From Streptomyces sp. E2N166 (GTDB taxonomy: Bacteria; Actinomycetota; Actinomycetes; Streptomycetales; Streptomycetaceae): DNA of 64,000 bases. The stretch covers positions 93,234 through 157,233 of the forward strand of contig NZ_RAIF01000006.1 in assembly GCF_003671715.1 (NCBI RefSeq), given 5' to 3'. Of this stretch, positions 34,326-42,581 are shown piece by piece (the first letter of the stretch is position 1; every line of letters begins with the position of its first letter). The notes beneath the pieces were generated by a model that worked only from the letters and a program-made list of their open reading frames with translations, searched no databases and was not told the DNA's origin. A program made the position numbers and the translations under genes.

Positions 34326-34533
34326 CAGCGTTTACAGCCGGAGTGCAACGTCTTCCACGGCCCGGGCTGCTGGCGGCCTGGACCGGTCGTCTGGCTAGAG
34401 AGGCGTGAGCTCTCGGTGGTGAGGTGGAGAGGACGCTGCAGGGCCGGCCGGCAGGGCGAAGACCAGGCGGACGCCCCGGGCCGGTCCCCGCCCGCCGGTA
34501 CGTGAGCTGGGAGCGCTCGCCCGAGGCGGAAGT

Positions 34534-35382
34534 TCAGTCCGCGAACGCGGCCACGTACGACGCCACGCACGGCTCCGGGGTGGCCAGTGAGGTGACGACG
34601 TGGCCATCGACGGTCACCGGCGGGTCGAGCGGCATCTGGAGCAACCGCTCGGAGCGGGACACGTCGAGCTGCTCGGCCGGCATCAGCGTCCAGCCCTCGG
34701 TGTCCCGGCCCACCTCGAACAGCACGTTGAGCATGTCCCCGGCAGGAGGCCGCAGCGGGGCCATGGGCAGGGCGGCAAGGATCGCGTCATGCATCGGCGG
34801 GTCACTGTCTCGGGCGGGAAGCCGCAGACCGTACGGGTCGAGGTCGTGCAGGCTGACCACGGGCTTGCGGGCGGCGGGGTGGCCGCGCGCGAGCACCGCG
34901 TGCAGCGGCTCGGACCAGGTACGCACCACCGTCACCGCCGTGGAGGTGAGCGCGCCCCGCACCAGCGCCAGGTCCAGCTCTCCGTCGCGGACGGCGTCGA
35001 GTCGCGCGGCCACCGGCAGGTCGACCAATCTCGGCTCGGCGGGGCGTTCGCCGTCGCTCAGGCGGCCCAGCGCCCGGTCAAGCCGTCGGGTGGTGCAGGA
35101 CGCCACCCCGATCCGCAGGACGGCCGCCGGTTCTCCGGCAACCACCCGCACCCGGGCCGCCGCGGCGAGGGTCCTACGAGCCGCGGCGAGCACTCGTTCG
35201 CCGGCCGGGGTGAGCCGTACCCGGCGCGAGGTGCGGTCGAGCAGGCGCACGCCGAGCTCGCGTTCGAGCCGGGCGATCTGCTGGCTGACCGCCGGCTGCA
35301 CTATGCCCAGCCGTTGCGCCGCGCGCCCGAAGTGCAGCTCCTCGGATACGGCCACGAAGTACTGCAGCGCTCTCAGTTCCAT
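34534..35382 (-). CDS. LysR-family transcriptional regulator
   Basis: 282 residues. The winged helix is intact: MELRALQYFVAVSEELHFGR, AAQRLGIVQPAVSQQIARLE, RELGVRLLDRTSRRVRLTPA. The substrate-binding part shows VLRIGVASCTTRRLDRALGR and ARLDAVRDGELDLALVRGAL, typical of the co-inducer domain. It is divergent from the F420-reductase-like gene at 35530. A T-N11-A palindrome lies 12 bases upstream of its start, so it probably represses itself and controls the neighbour. The inducer is unknown. Confidence 0.9.
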   Translation of the reverse strand: MELRALQYFVAVSEELHFGRAAQRLGIVQPAVSQQIARLERELGVRLLDRTSRRVRLTPAGERVLAAARRTLAAAARVRVVAGEPAAVLRIGVASCTTRRLDRALGRLSDGERPAEPRLVDLPVAARLDAVRDGELDLALVRGALTSTAVTVVRTWSEPLHAVLARGHPAARKPVVSLHDLDPYGLRLPARDSDPPMHDAILAALPMAPLRPPAGDMLNVLFEVGRDTEGWTLMPAEQLDVSRSERLLQMPLDPPVTVDGHVVTSLATPEPCVASYVAAFAD

Positions 35383-35393
35383 CCGCCTGATCT

Positions 35394-35408
35394 ATCACAT
35401 CATGTGAT
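35394..35408. promoter_or_regulatory. LysR-type operator palindrome
   Basis: ATCACATCATGTGAT is a perfect 15-base palindrome (7+1+7) and fits the LysR T-N11-A consensus. It sits between the divergent LysR gene and the reductase-like gene, 12 bases upstream of the former's ATG. Confidence 0.75.
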
Positions 35409-35529
35409 CGCCGCTGGGCGTTTCTGGTCATTGTTCGCGCAGGTCACTCCGGCTGTGATGGTTCCGAGCCCGCCGGGGTGGCCCTGCCGCCGGATGCTGC
35501 GACGCGGGGACAAGTGAACGGAGAACAGA

Positions 35530-36267
35530 GTGAGCACAACAACCCTCGGAGTCATCGGCACCGGCATGGTCGGCCTCGGGGTCGCCCGCCGCGCCGTGGA
35601 CGCGGGCCTGAACGTCGTCCTGAGCAACTCACGCGGTCCCGAAACGCTGGCCGGTCTCGTTTCGGAGCTCGGCGAGCGGGCCCGCGCGGCCACCCCGGCA
35701 GAGACAGCAGCAGCCGGCAATCCTGTCATCGCGTCCGTGCCTCTGGCCGCCCACGAGCAGTTGCCCCGGGCGGAGCTCGCCGGCAAGACCGTGATCGACC
35801 CGATGAACTACGCGCCACATAGCGAATTCGAGGTCCCGGAACTCGACAGCGACGAGCTGACGTCCAGCCAACTGGTGCAGCGCCACCTCCCAGATGCCCA
35901 GGTGGTGAAGGCATTGCACAACATCGGCCCCAAGCAGTTGTTGGAGCTGTTCCGCCCGGCCGGAGCCCCCGACCGTACCGCGCTGCCAATTTCCGGCGAC
36001 GACCCGGACGCCAGGAAGGAGGTGGCCGACCTGCTGGATGTCCTCGGCTTCGATGCGGTCGACCTCGGCACACTGGCCGACAGCTGGCGCAGCGAACCGA
36101 ACACCCCTCTGTACGCCATCCCGTACGTGGGGCAGCCGCCCTCCGGCCTCACCACCATGGAATTCGTGTCCTGGGTCCAGCAGGCACCCGGTGTACCCGT
36201 ACCCGTCGCCCGGATCAAGGAGCTCGCCGCCGCCGCGGTGCGAGGGCCAGCGGGTTTCCGGATGTAA
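35530..36267 (+). CDS. NADP-dependent F420-reductase-like oxidoreductase
   Basis: 245 residues. The N-terminal Rossmann motif is GVIGTGMVGLGVARRAVDAG, followed by LNVVLSNSRGPETL (the NSRG turn marks NADP preference in this family). Later segments are GKTVIDPMNYAPH and AQVVKALHNIGPKQLLELF. These follow the F420-dependent NADP reductase/YadO-like family, but the F420 role is not proven. The start is GTG 35530 with GGAGAA nine bases upstream. The LysR gene is divergent, with its operator between them. A complete C-terminus VRGPAGFRM precedes the stop. Confidence 0.85.
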   Translation: MSTTTLGVIGTGMVGLGVARRAVDAGLNVVLSNSRGPETLAGLVSELGERARAATPAETAAAGNPVIASVPLAAHEQLPRAELAGKTVIDPMNYAPHSEFEVPELDSDELTSSQLVQRHLPDAQVVKALHNIGPKQLLELFRPAGAPDRTALPISGDDPDARKEVADLLDVLGFDAVDLGTLADSWRSEPNTPLYAIPYVGQPPSGLTTMEFVSWVQQAPGVPVPVARIKELAAAAVRGPAGFRM

Positions 36268-36507
36268 CCGCGGACGATCAAGCCCTCGGTCGCCTGCGAG
36301 GCCACAGCCGAGACCAACGTGAGCCAGTACTCCAACAGGGCTGTACTGTCTGGCCTGCAGGTTTCGCTGGGCGGCTGGAGTGTAGCGGGACTTCGATCGT
36401 GTGGGGGGTGCGGTCTCACGGAGACCGCCCCTCGATCGCGCGACAACGCCGCAGGCAGTGGCAGCAGCGGGCGACTGCCTGGCGTCGGCGGCGCCAGGCC
36501 GACCAGC

Positions 36508-36640
36508 TCAGCGCGTGGTGTAGTCCTCGGCGTCCGGCCAGGTGCGGGAGCCGGGCACGACAAGCTGCCAGGAGTCGCCGAACCTCCGCGCTGTGAGCCC
36601 GATGACCTCGGCTGTCCCACCTGTTCCGCCCCGAGGCTGC
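36508..36640 (-). pseudogene. Unrecognised C-terminal coding fragment
   Basis: The frame TAEVIGLTARRFGDSWQLVV continues PGSRTWPDAEDYTTR to a stop at 36508. It is codon-biased and clearly the end of some protein. It begins near the outer end of the IS110 remnant, suggesting that the IS replaced its upstream part. No family recognised. Confidence 0.35.
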
Positions 36641-36655
36641 CATATCGGCGTCAAG

Positions 36656-36850
36656 CTACTTGGAGGAGATCTTCAAGGGGCTCTTGTCGTTCCGGTCGAA
36701 GCGCTCGAGGATCTTGAAGAGCTGTCGACAGCGCGTTTGAGACAGCGTCGTGCGTCGCGAGAGGCCTTGCCTTCGGCCACTCGACGGGCGACGTAGGTCT
36801 TCGTGGCAGGGTCCGAACACATCCGATCGACTGACCAGCCCATCAGAGAG
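36656..36850 (-). pseudogene. IS110-family transposase C-terminal remnant
   Basis: RMCSDPATKTYVARRVAEGK, ASRDARRCLKRAV is the C-terminal helix-hairpin-helix and tail region of IS110 transposases (DPxTKAYVxRRxAEGKxxxEAxRCLKR). A frame change follows, then CRQLFKILERFDRNDKSPLK and a stop at 36656. The N-terminal DEDD domain is absent here; an IS110 N-terminus survives at 7786-7930. Confidence 0.7.
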
Positions 36851-36857
36851 ACACGCC

Positions 36858-37004
36858 TTAGCTGACCTGCTGCAATTCCCAGTAGTGCGGCTCGATGGGG
36901 ACCCGCCTCACCACGACACGACCGGTCACCTCGGGAATGTCGACCACCTTCCCCCACGAGTCGGATCGATCGCCGGGGGTGTGCTCGATGTCGGCCCACA
37001 CCAC
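36858..37004 (-). CDS. Possible 48-residue protein
   Basis: From GTG 37004 the frame reads MVWADIEHTPGDRSDSWGKV, VDIPEVTGRVVVRRVPIEPH and YWELQQVS, ending at 36858. Codon use looks real, but no ribosome-binding site is evident. It may equally be the 3' end of a longer gene whose 5' part was lost. Family unknown. Confidence 0.3.
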   Translation of the reverse strand: MVWADIEHTPGDRSDSWGKVVDIPEVTGRVVVRRVPIEPHYWELQQVS

Positions 37005-37093
37005 GCTGCCGGGCCCAGCAGAGCCGGCACATCACAGCTGTCTGCCAGCCCAATCCATGAGATCGGCCACGGCTGGATGGAACGGTCCGGCAT

Positions 37094-38095
37094 TCAGTCG
37101 CCAACCACCCCGGCGTCGATGCGCCGACCGCGTGACGCGTCCACCACAATGGGGATGCCGTCCGGGATCCGGCCCTCCAGCCGTTCGAGCAGAGTCTCCA
37201 CCGGTGGGAGGTTGCCGGGGATGCGGACGTGGATGTACATCGTCCGGGAGGTCGCGTCGACGCTTGTGACGGACGCGCCCCGCTCGTCGGCGAGCCATTG
37301 CTGCGCCACGCCCTTGGTCCGCCCGGTCCAGACGTTGAGCAGCAGCGTGACCACGGTATTGGCCGTCAGTGGAACGAAGACGACGGCGAACAACAGGACC
37401 ATGGCGGCGTATGTCCTGTGGGCGGGCCGTCCGGCCTCCTTGTCGGCCTCCGCGGCGTAGCCCAGCGAGGCGAAGACCACGACGCCCCCGAAGACCAGGG
37501 CGAAGAGGTTCGACACGAACAGCACCAGCGCGCCCAGCGCCAGCCATCCCGAGAGCTGCCCCAGACACACCCCGACCACCACCAGGGGTGGGACGAGGGA
37601 GATGGCGATCGCGACCCCGGGCAGTACGGCGGCGACGTCCCGGCGGGCCAGTGCCACCGCGCCGGCGAAGCCGGTCGCCAGGGCAGCGATCAGGTCCATC
37701 AGACCCGGCGATGTCCGCGACGAGATCTGGCTGTTTGACAGCAGGTCGTAGTCACTGGGGAGGACCACCGACATGGCCATCCCGACGGCGATCACCAGGA
37801 GGCACGCGATGAGGACGGTCCTGGCCGATCCGGTACGGCGGCGCTGCACCGAGCCCAGAGCGATGCCCATGATCGGCGTTGACAGTGGTGCGATGATCAT
37901 CGCGCCGATCACGGTGGCCGTCGAGTCCGTGAGCACTCCGCCTGCCGCGATGACCGACGACAGCGTCAGCATGGTCCAGAAGGCCGAACGCTTGGACGTG
38001 GTGTCCCCGGACGACAGGTCCAGATCCTCGGTCAGCTCGTCCAGCGAACGGCGCTGAGAGGAGGGCAGAACACGGGCGCGAACTTTGCTGATCAC
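37094..38095 (-). CDS. DUF389 integral membrane protein
   Basis: About 333 residues with roughly six helices. DUF389 marks are SSVIAAGGVLTDSTATVIGA followed by MIIAPLSTPIMGIALG, then ATGFAGAVALARRDVAAVLP and GVAIAISLVPPLVVVGVCL. A soluble C-terminal domain follows (RTMYIHVRIPGNLPPVETLL). The function of the family is undefined. The start GTG 38095 overlaps a stop (GTGA), hence translational coupling to the upstream SHOCT remnant. The gene looks intact. Confidence 0.85.
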   Translation of the reverse strand: MISKVRARVLPSSQRRSLDELTEDLDLSSGDTTSKRSAFWTMLTLSSVIAAGGVLTDSTATVIGAMIIAPLSTPIMGIALGSVQRRRTGSARTVLIACLLVIAVGMAMSVVLPSDYDLLSNSQISSRTSPGLMDLIAALATGFAGAVALARRDVAAVLPGVAIAISLVPPLVVVGVCLGQLSGWLALGALVLFVSNLFALVFGGVVVFASLGYAAEADKEAGRPAHRTYAAMVLLFAVVFVPLTANTVVTLLLNVWTGRTKGVAQQWLADERGASVTSVDATSRTMYIHVRIPGNLPPVETLLERLEGRIPDGIPIVVDASRGRRIDAGVVGD

Positions 38096-38340
38096 GTGCC
38101 CAAACAACCACGGTCAGCACGGTTCCTGCGGGCAGGACACGACGAGAGCACGTCCGGCTCAAGCCGGCCCTGCATCCAGTGGAGAAGCTTCTCCTTCGCC
38201 CGCCGGAACTCCTCGTCGGTGCTATCGCCCATGGAACGGCCCCCTGACGGTTTGGCGAGTTGCTCGGCCTCGTTCCCGGGTCCCATGCCCTGGTCCGGGG
38301 CCTCGCGGATGTAGTCATGGAGTGCCTGCTGCTGGGCTCG
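38092..38340 (-). pseudogene. SHOCT-domain protein C-terminal remnant
   Basis: Frame QALHDYIREAPDQGMGPGNE, then DEEFRRAKEKLLHWMQGRLE carries the short C-terminal (SHOCT) motif, comparable to the complete protein at 50385 (ITDEEFRRAKELVL). The N-terminal membrane part is missing. Its stop overlaps the DUF389 start by the GTGA arrangement. Confidence 0.6.
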
Positions 38341-38389
38341 GTCATGGCCTCCAGTACGTACGCCCGGGCGTCAGGGCCCTGGCGGCGCC

Positions 38390-38910
38390 ATCGCGGGCAG
38401 AGCCACTGGATGCGGAGGGCATGAGCCTCACCACAGCGGCAGAGTCGCCCGCGGAGTCCAATTGGGGGCCGTCCCGATTTCTGCAACTCCGCCGCGGCGT
38501 CCCGCTCGGGCTCCGGGCGACACGGGTCCAAGCGGATGACGACCAATGCCGTGTCGTCGCTGCTGCCAGAAGAGGAGGAGATCGGTCAGGAGCGTGTCGG
38601 CCAGAGCCTCGGGGCCAGCTTCCCTGTGGCGGACGAGGGAGTCGGCCAGGCGGGCCGGGCAGGCGTCGATATCCTCGTGTCGGCATTCGACCAGACCCGT
38701 CCGTGTAGAGGGCCAGGATGGCGCCCTCGGTGAGGGTCGTACTGGCCTCCGGCCGTGGGACGTGTCCGGGGCGCGCTCCGAGAGGCGGGTCAGTCGCCTG
38801 GTCCAGGAAGCTCATGGTGCCGTCGAGGTCGAGCAGGACAGGCGGTGGATGGCCGGTGCTGCTGTAGGCGAGGGTCCGGACCGTGGCCGACGAGTAGAGC
38901 TCGGACTCCA
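38390..38910 (-). pseudogene. SpoIIE/PP2C phosphatase C-terminal remnant with frameshifts
   Basis: Pieces of one PP2C domain lie in three frames: TLAYSSTGHPPPVLLDLDGT, LTEGAILALYTDG, then GLVECRHEDIDACPARLADS and finally SSDDTALVVIRLDPCRPEPE. These are the last PP2C motifs (TDGLVE, DDTALVV) split by two frameshifts. The upstream sensor and first metal site are absent. Confidence 0.7.
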
Positions 38911-38999
38911 GCACGCGCGCCCGGCTGCTGTCGCTGCCCTCTCGTCTGGAGCAAGGTGGGGGCGGGTGCGCCGGGTTACTTTCAAGGTGGCAATCTGGG

Positions 39000-39290
39000 G
39001 TGATGCAGTCCTGGAGCCCATCTGTTGAGAACGATCTGCGGCATCTGCTCAATGAGTGGGACCCGATCGGCGTCGCCGCCGAGGTGCAGGACGAGTACGA
39101 CTGCATGCTCCCCCCCGTGCTCCAGCGGCTCCGTGGCGGTGCCAACGAGACGGAGATCGGTGAGTTCCTCCGGCACGAACTAGAGGAGCATTTCGGTCTC
39201 GACCCCCTTGGCGCGCGACCGGAAGCGATGGCCCTCCGAGTGACCGCCTGGTGGACAGCTGCTGGACAGGCCGATGGCGACAGCGCATAA
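39000..39290 (+). CDS. Small hypothetical protein (DUF1871-like)
   Basis: 96 residues: MQSWSPSVENDLRHLLNEWD, then PIGVAAEVQDEYDCMLPPVL and a helix GANETEIGEFLRHELEEHFG. The motif WDPIGV...DEYDCM resembles DUF1871-type proteins. Function unknown, possibly an immunity- or regulatory-type small protein. The start is GTG 39000 or ATG 39003; AAGG lies about 14 bases upstream. The gene is intact between a PP2C remnant and an IS5 end. Confidence 0.65.
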   Translation: MMQSWSPSVENDLRHLLNEWDPIGVAAEVQDEYDCMLPPVLQRLRGGANETEIGEFLRHELEEHFGLDPLGARPEAMALRVTAWWTAAGQADGDSA

Positions 39291-39300
39291 CCGCTCCTTC

Positions 39301-39427
39301 CGGATCGCCTGTTCGTTGGTCCAGGTGTGTCGGTGACTGACGCGCAATGGGCGCGGATTGAGCCGTTACTCCCAGACCGGAAGCCGGAGCGAGGCGGTCG
39401 GTGGAGGTACCACCGACTGGGCGTGTT
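39301..39427 (+). mobile_element. IS5-like left-end remnant, copy C
   Basis: GTTCGTTGGTCCAGGTGTGT continues to a frame VTDAQWARIEPLLPDRKPER and GGRWRYHRL, the same IS5-type N-terminus as copies A and B. It stops after about 30 codons at GVF and a stop. The DNA downstream is a permease remnant. Confidence 0.65.
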
Positions 39428-39459
39428 TTAGGTAGCGGGTGAGTCTTGGGCGGAGAGTT

Positions 39460-39888
39460 CTACGGCCAGTTCCATACAGCGCAGGCGGGCTGGGGAGACG
39501 CGGACTGGTACGGGAAGATGCACGAGAGCGGCAGGTCGCCCAGCCGGCGGGACACCATGGCCGCCAGGACGCCGGCGGCCACCCCCACGGCGGCCGCGGC
39601 CGTGCCCGCCAGCGCGGTGGGCACGATGGTGCGGCCGCCGCTGAGTACCCGGCTCAGTACGTCCCGGCCCAGCACGTCGGTGCCGAGGAGGAACTGGCCG
39701 TCGGGCTCCTGGAAGGGCGCGGCGAGCTGTGCGGTGGGACTGTGCGGCGCGGCCAGCGGGCCCAGCAGGGCGAGCAGGAGGACGAGCAGTGTGCCCGCCC
39801 CACTGAGCAGTGGCGGCCGGCGGCGCCGGAGGGTGCCACTCCGGGCGGTGCGTGCCCGCCTCCCCGGTGGTGTGAGGACGGTCGTCAT
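39460..39888 (-). pseudogene. DppC-type peptide/nickel ABC permease, N-terminal half
   Basis: MTTVLTPPGRRARTARSGTL, a first membrane helix, then LGTDVLGRDVLSRVLSGGRT and IVPTALAGTAAAAVGVAAG. This is a DppC/OppC-like permease. Similarity ends near base 39535 and the EAA loop and later helices are missing. Its ATG overlaps the stop of the DppB fragment by four bases (ATGA), as in intact dpp operons. Confidence 0.7.
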
Positions 39889-40165
39889 CGGCCGTGTCCT
39901 TCCCCTGCGCCCAGCAGGCGTGCGCAGACGTCACCCATCAACAGCACCGCGAGCATTACCCCGGCGAGTACGGTGGCGATGCCCTGCACCATGCGTAGGT
40001 ACCGTGCCGCGACGGCCAGTTGGAGTTCCCGGCCGATGCCCGGGTAGTCGAAGACGTTCTCCGCCACCGCCGAGCCGACCAGCGCGCCCGTGGTGAGAGT
40101 GAGCGCGTGGACGGCGGGACCCGCGGCGTTGGGCAGGATGTGAGCGGCGGCCAACTCTCCACGAA
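39885..40165 (-). pseudogene. DppB-type permease, C-terminal fragment
   Basis: HILPNAAGPAVHALTLTTGA, then VGSAVAENVFDYPGIGRELQ and GIATVLAGVMLAVLLMGDVC form the last two helices and the cytoplasmic loop of a DppB-like permease. The N-terminal part is gone. It is contiguous with the dppC fragment, so a permease pair was cut at both ends. Confidence 0.7.
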
Positions 40166-40268
40166 CGCAGAGGAGTAGCGACAAGGGCTCGGTGATCTCG
40201 CCGGCCGGCGGCGAGACCACGCCGGCTCGCCGGACACCTCGCGTGAGCGCCTGATGCGGCCAGCACAC

Positions 40269-40299
40269 AGCGCCCGCCGGCCCTGGGCCGGCGGGCGCT
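40269..40299 (-). terminator. Strong hairpin after the azt gene cluster
   Basis: Arms AGCGCCCGCCGGCC and GGCCGGCGGGCGCT flank a CTG loop: 14 paired bases. It lies 29 bases past the stop of aztD (40328) and probably ends the minus-strand zinc-uptake transcript. No T-tract. Confidence 0.75.
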
Positions 40300-40327
40300 G
40301 CTCAAGGCGCGCACAGAGCAGGACCGG

Positions 40328-41530
40328 TCAGTGACCGGCTACCGTCCCCGACAGTTCGTTGGTGCCCTTCGGCAGGCTCACGGACGTCAGCTTTTCGCCG
40401 GAGTCCAGGTCGAAGGCGTGCAGTTGGCGCTTGCCCGGTTCGGAGACATACGCCGTGTGGTCACGGACGAACAGGGTGGGCCTGGGCCGCTGCCAGTCCA
40501 AGGGCTCGGTCCAGTCGCCGACCGCTTCGATCTTCTTCTCCACCTTGCCCGTCTCCGGGTCGATGACGTGGAGGACTCCGTTGGTGCCGAGCACGAGGGC
40601 TTCGCCGTGCGGGCCACGGGCGAGCGAGCGGAAGGAGTAGCTGGTGCCGAGGTCGACCAGCTTCATCTTCGCCGTACGGGTGTCGATCAGCGCTATGCGG
40701 GTCGGCCGTTCCAGCTCCGCGTCCGGGTCGGTCTTGTAGTCACCCAAGAGGATCGGGGAGATGTCGCTGCCGGCCTGGTTGCCGGTGCGGGCGTAGTCGT
40801 CGGGGGCGTCGACCTTGGTGAACTTGCCGTCCTTGTAGAGCAGTACGCCGTCCTCGCAGCCGAGACCGACCACGTCCCCCTGGGCCGCGGCCTCGCCGTG
40901 CACGCCCGGGCAGTTCTCGGCGCGGGCGATCTCCTTGTTGTTCTTGTCCAGGACGAGGGCGCCGGTGCGCTTCTCCTCGGTGCCCAGGGTGGTGACCAGT
41001 TCACCGCCGGCCAGCTCGATGGCGACGCCGTGGTGGGGCTCGGCGGAGGTGTAGCTTCGGCCCTCCGGCTGCTTCCCGCCGGCCAGGTCCGCGGGATCGA
41101 AGACGTTCACCTCGCCCGTACCGTCGGTGAACAGGACCGTCCTGCCGCCGTGCCGCACGACGTGGCCGGGCTTCGCGCCCTTGAACTCAGCGTCCGTGAA
41201 AGTCTGTCGGGACGCGTCGAACACGCGGAACCCGCTGTCCGTGGAGACGATGACGTGGTCCTCGTCACCCGCCGGGTTGACCCGGTTGAATCCGGTCAGC
41301 TCGACGGTCTTCGCCAGTTTCAGGGTCTGGCCGTCGAGGACGTACAGGCCCCCGTCGTAGGTGGCGACCAGCGGTTCCTTGACCGCGGCGGCCTCACTGC
41401 TCTTCGTCTGCTTCTTCGGCTCGGCGTCGGACGAGGCGCCGTCGCTGCCGCCACAGGCGCTCAGCGCCATGGACGCCGTCAGGGCGAGCGCCGTGCCCGT
41501 AAGCATTCTGGTGCGTGTCGACCTGTTCAT
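40328..41530 (-). CDS. aztD: Periplasmic/extracytoplasmic zinc metallochaperone AztD
   Basis: 400-residue lipoprotein. The lipobox has Cys26 (MALSACGG). A beta-propeller body follows: TVELTGFNRVNPAGDEDHVI, TYDGGLYVLDGQTLKLAK and YSFRSLARGPHGEALVLGTN. The segment EPHHGVAIELAGGELV has the histidines expected near the zinc site. AztD passes zinc to the binding protein AztC in Paracoccus. It is the last gene of the minus-strand aztB-aztD2-aztC-aztD series. A hairpin terminator follows. The gene is followed in the window by permease debris. ATG 41530 is well placed. Confidence 0.85.
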   Translation of the reverse strand: MNRSTRTRMLTGTALALTASMALSACGGSDGASSDAEPKKQTKSSEAAAVKEPLVATYDGGLYVLDGQTLKLAKTVELTGFNRVNPAGDEDHVIVSTDSGFRVFDASRQTFTDAEFKGAKPGHVVRHGGRTVLFTDGTGEVNVFDPADLAGGKQPEGRSYTSAEPHHGVAIELAGGELVTTLGTEEKRTGALVLDKNNKEIARAENCPGVHGEAAAQGDVVGLGCEDGVLLYKDGKFTKVDAPDDYARTGNQAGSDISPILLGDYKTDPDAELERPTRIALIDTRTAKMKLVDLGTSYSFRSLARGPHGEALVLGTNGVLHVIDPETGKVEKKIEAVGDWTEPLDWQRPRPTLFVRDHTAYVSEPGKRQLHAFDLDSGEKLTSVSLPKGTNELSGTVAGH

Positions 41531-41618
41531 CGTGTGTATGTCCTCTCCGGCCCGTAGGGCACGGGGTTGTGTGCTGGAGCGGCCGGCGATGGGTACGCCG
41601 GCCCTCGGGGAAAGCTGG

Positions 41619-42581
41619 TCAGTCGCCGGTGAGGCCCTCGGCCATGGCCGAGGTGTTGGCGCGCATCATTTCCAGGTAGGTGCCGGCGCCCTTGCCCTTC
41701 TCGGTCAGCGACTCGGAGTACAGCGAGACGACGTCCACGTCACCGCCCATTTCCTGACGCAGGACCTCCGCGAGGCGGGTGGGCTGCGAGGAGTCGGCGA
41801 AGACGGTGCGCACCTTGGCCTTCTCCATGGCCTGGGTGAGGGAGCGCAGGTCGGAGGAGCTGGGCGAGGCGAGCGTCGTGCCGCTGGGGATGACCGCGCC
41901 GATCACGCGGAAGCCGAAGCGGTCGGCGAGGTAGCCGAAGACGTGGTGGTTGGTCACCAGGGCGCGGCGGTCCTCGGGGATGTCCGCGAAGGACTTCTCC
42001 ATCCACGTGGTGAGGTCGACGAGTTGTCCGTCGTAGTGTGCGGCGTTGTCCCGGACGGCCTTCTCGTTCACGCCGTCGACGTGATCCACGACTTGGTCGG
42101 CGATCAGGCCTGCCGCCTCGCGGACGCGGTCGGGGTCGGTCCAGAAGTGCGGGTCCGGCTCGCCGGCCTCGTCGTCGGGGCCGCCCTCCTCACCGGCGTG
42201 GAAGGTGAGGGGATCGGCCGCCTCGCCCGCCGCGAAGGTGGCCACTCCCGATGCGCGGGCGGCCTCCACGTGCCGCAGTACGTTCTCCTCCAGGCCCAGG
42301 CCGTTGTAGACGACCAGGTCCGCGTTCTCCAGTTCGGCGGCCTGTACGGCCGAGAGGCCGAAGGAGTGCGGGTCGGCGTTGGGCTTCATCAGGACGCTGA
42401 CGTCCGCCTCGTCGCCGACGATCTCCCGGGTTATGTCACCGAGGATGTTGGTCGTCACCACGACCCGGGGCTGCTCGTCGTCGCCGCCCGCGCAGCCGGT
42501 CGCCGTACCGGCGAGGACGGAGAAGGTGACCAGGGCCAGCAGCAGGGCGCGCACCCGCGCGGCTCGCGCACGCGCGCTCAT
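41619..42581 (-). CDS. aztC: Zinc ABC transporter substrate-binding lipoprotein AztC
   Basis: 320 residues, cluster A-I (ZnuA/AdcA) type. The signal peptide ends at lipobox Cys30 (TATGC). Likely zinc ligands are His72 (KPNADPHSFGLS), His145 (EPDPHFWTD), His212 (VTNHHVFGYL) and Asp263 (VFADSSQPT). An acidic flexible loop lies just before His145 (EEGGPDDEAGEPDPH). Its start overlaps the stop of the upstream gene (ATGA), so it is coupled to the metallochaperone-like gene. It delivers zinc to AztB, with AztA as ATPase. Confidence 0.9.
   Translation of the reverse strand: MSARARAARVRALLLALVTFSVLAGTATGCAGGDDEQPRVVVTTNILGDITREIVGDEADVSVLMKPNADPHSFGLSAVQAAELENADLVVYNGLGLEENVLRHVEAARASGVATFAAGEAADPLTFHAGEEGGPDDEAGEPDPHFWTDPDRVREAAGLIADQVVDHVDGVNEKAVRDNAAHYDGQLVDLTTWMEKSFADIPEDRRALVTNHHVFGYLADRFGFRVIGAVIPSGTTLASPSSSDLRSLTQAMEKAKVRTVFADSSQPTRLAEVLRQEMGGDVDVVSLYSESLTEKGKGAGTYLEMMRANTSAMAEGLTGD

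Noticed and set aside
38342-39145. One intact PP2C phosphatase on the minus strand
   Set aside because: The motifs fall into three frames, so it is a remnant and not a single functional gene.
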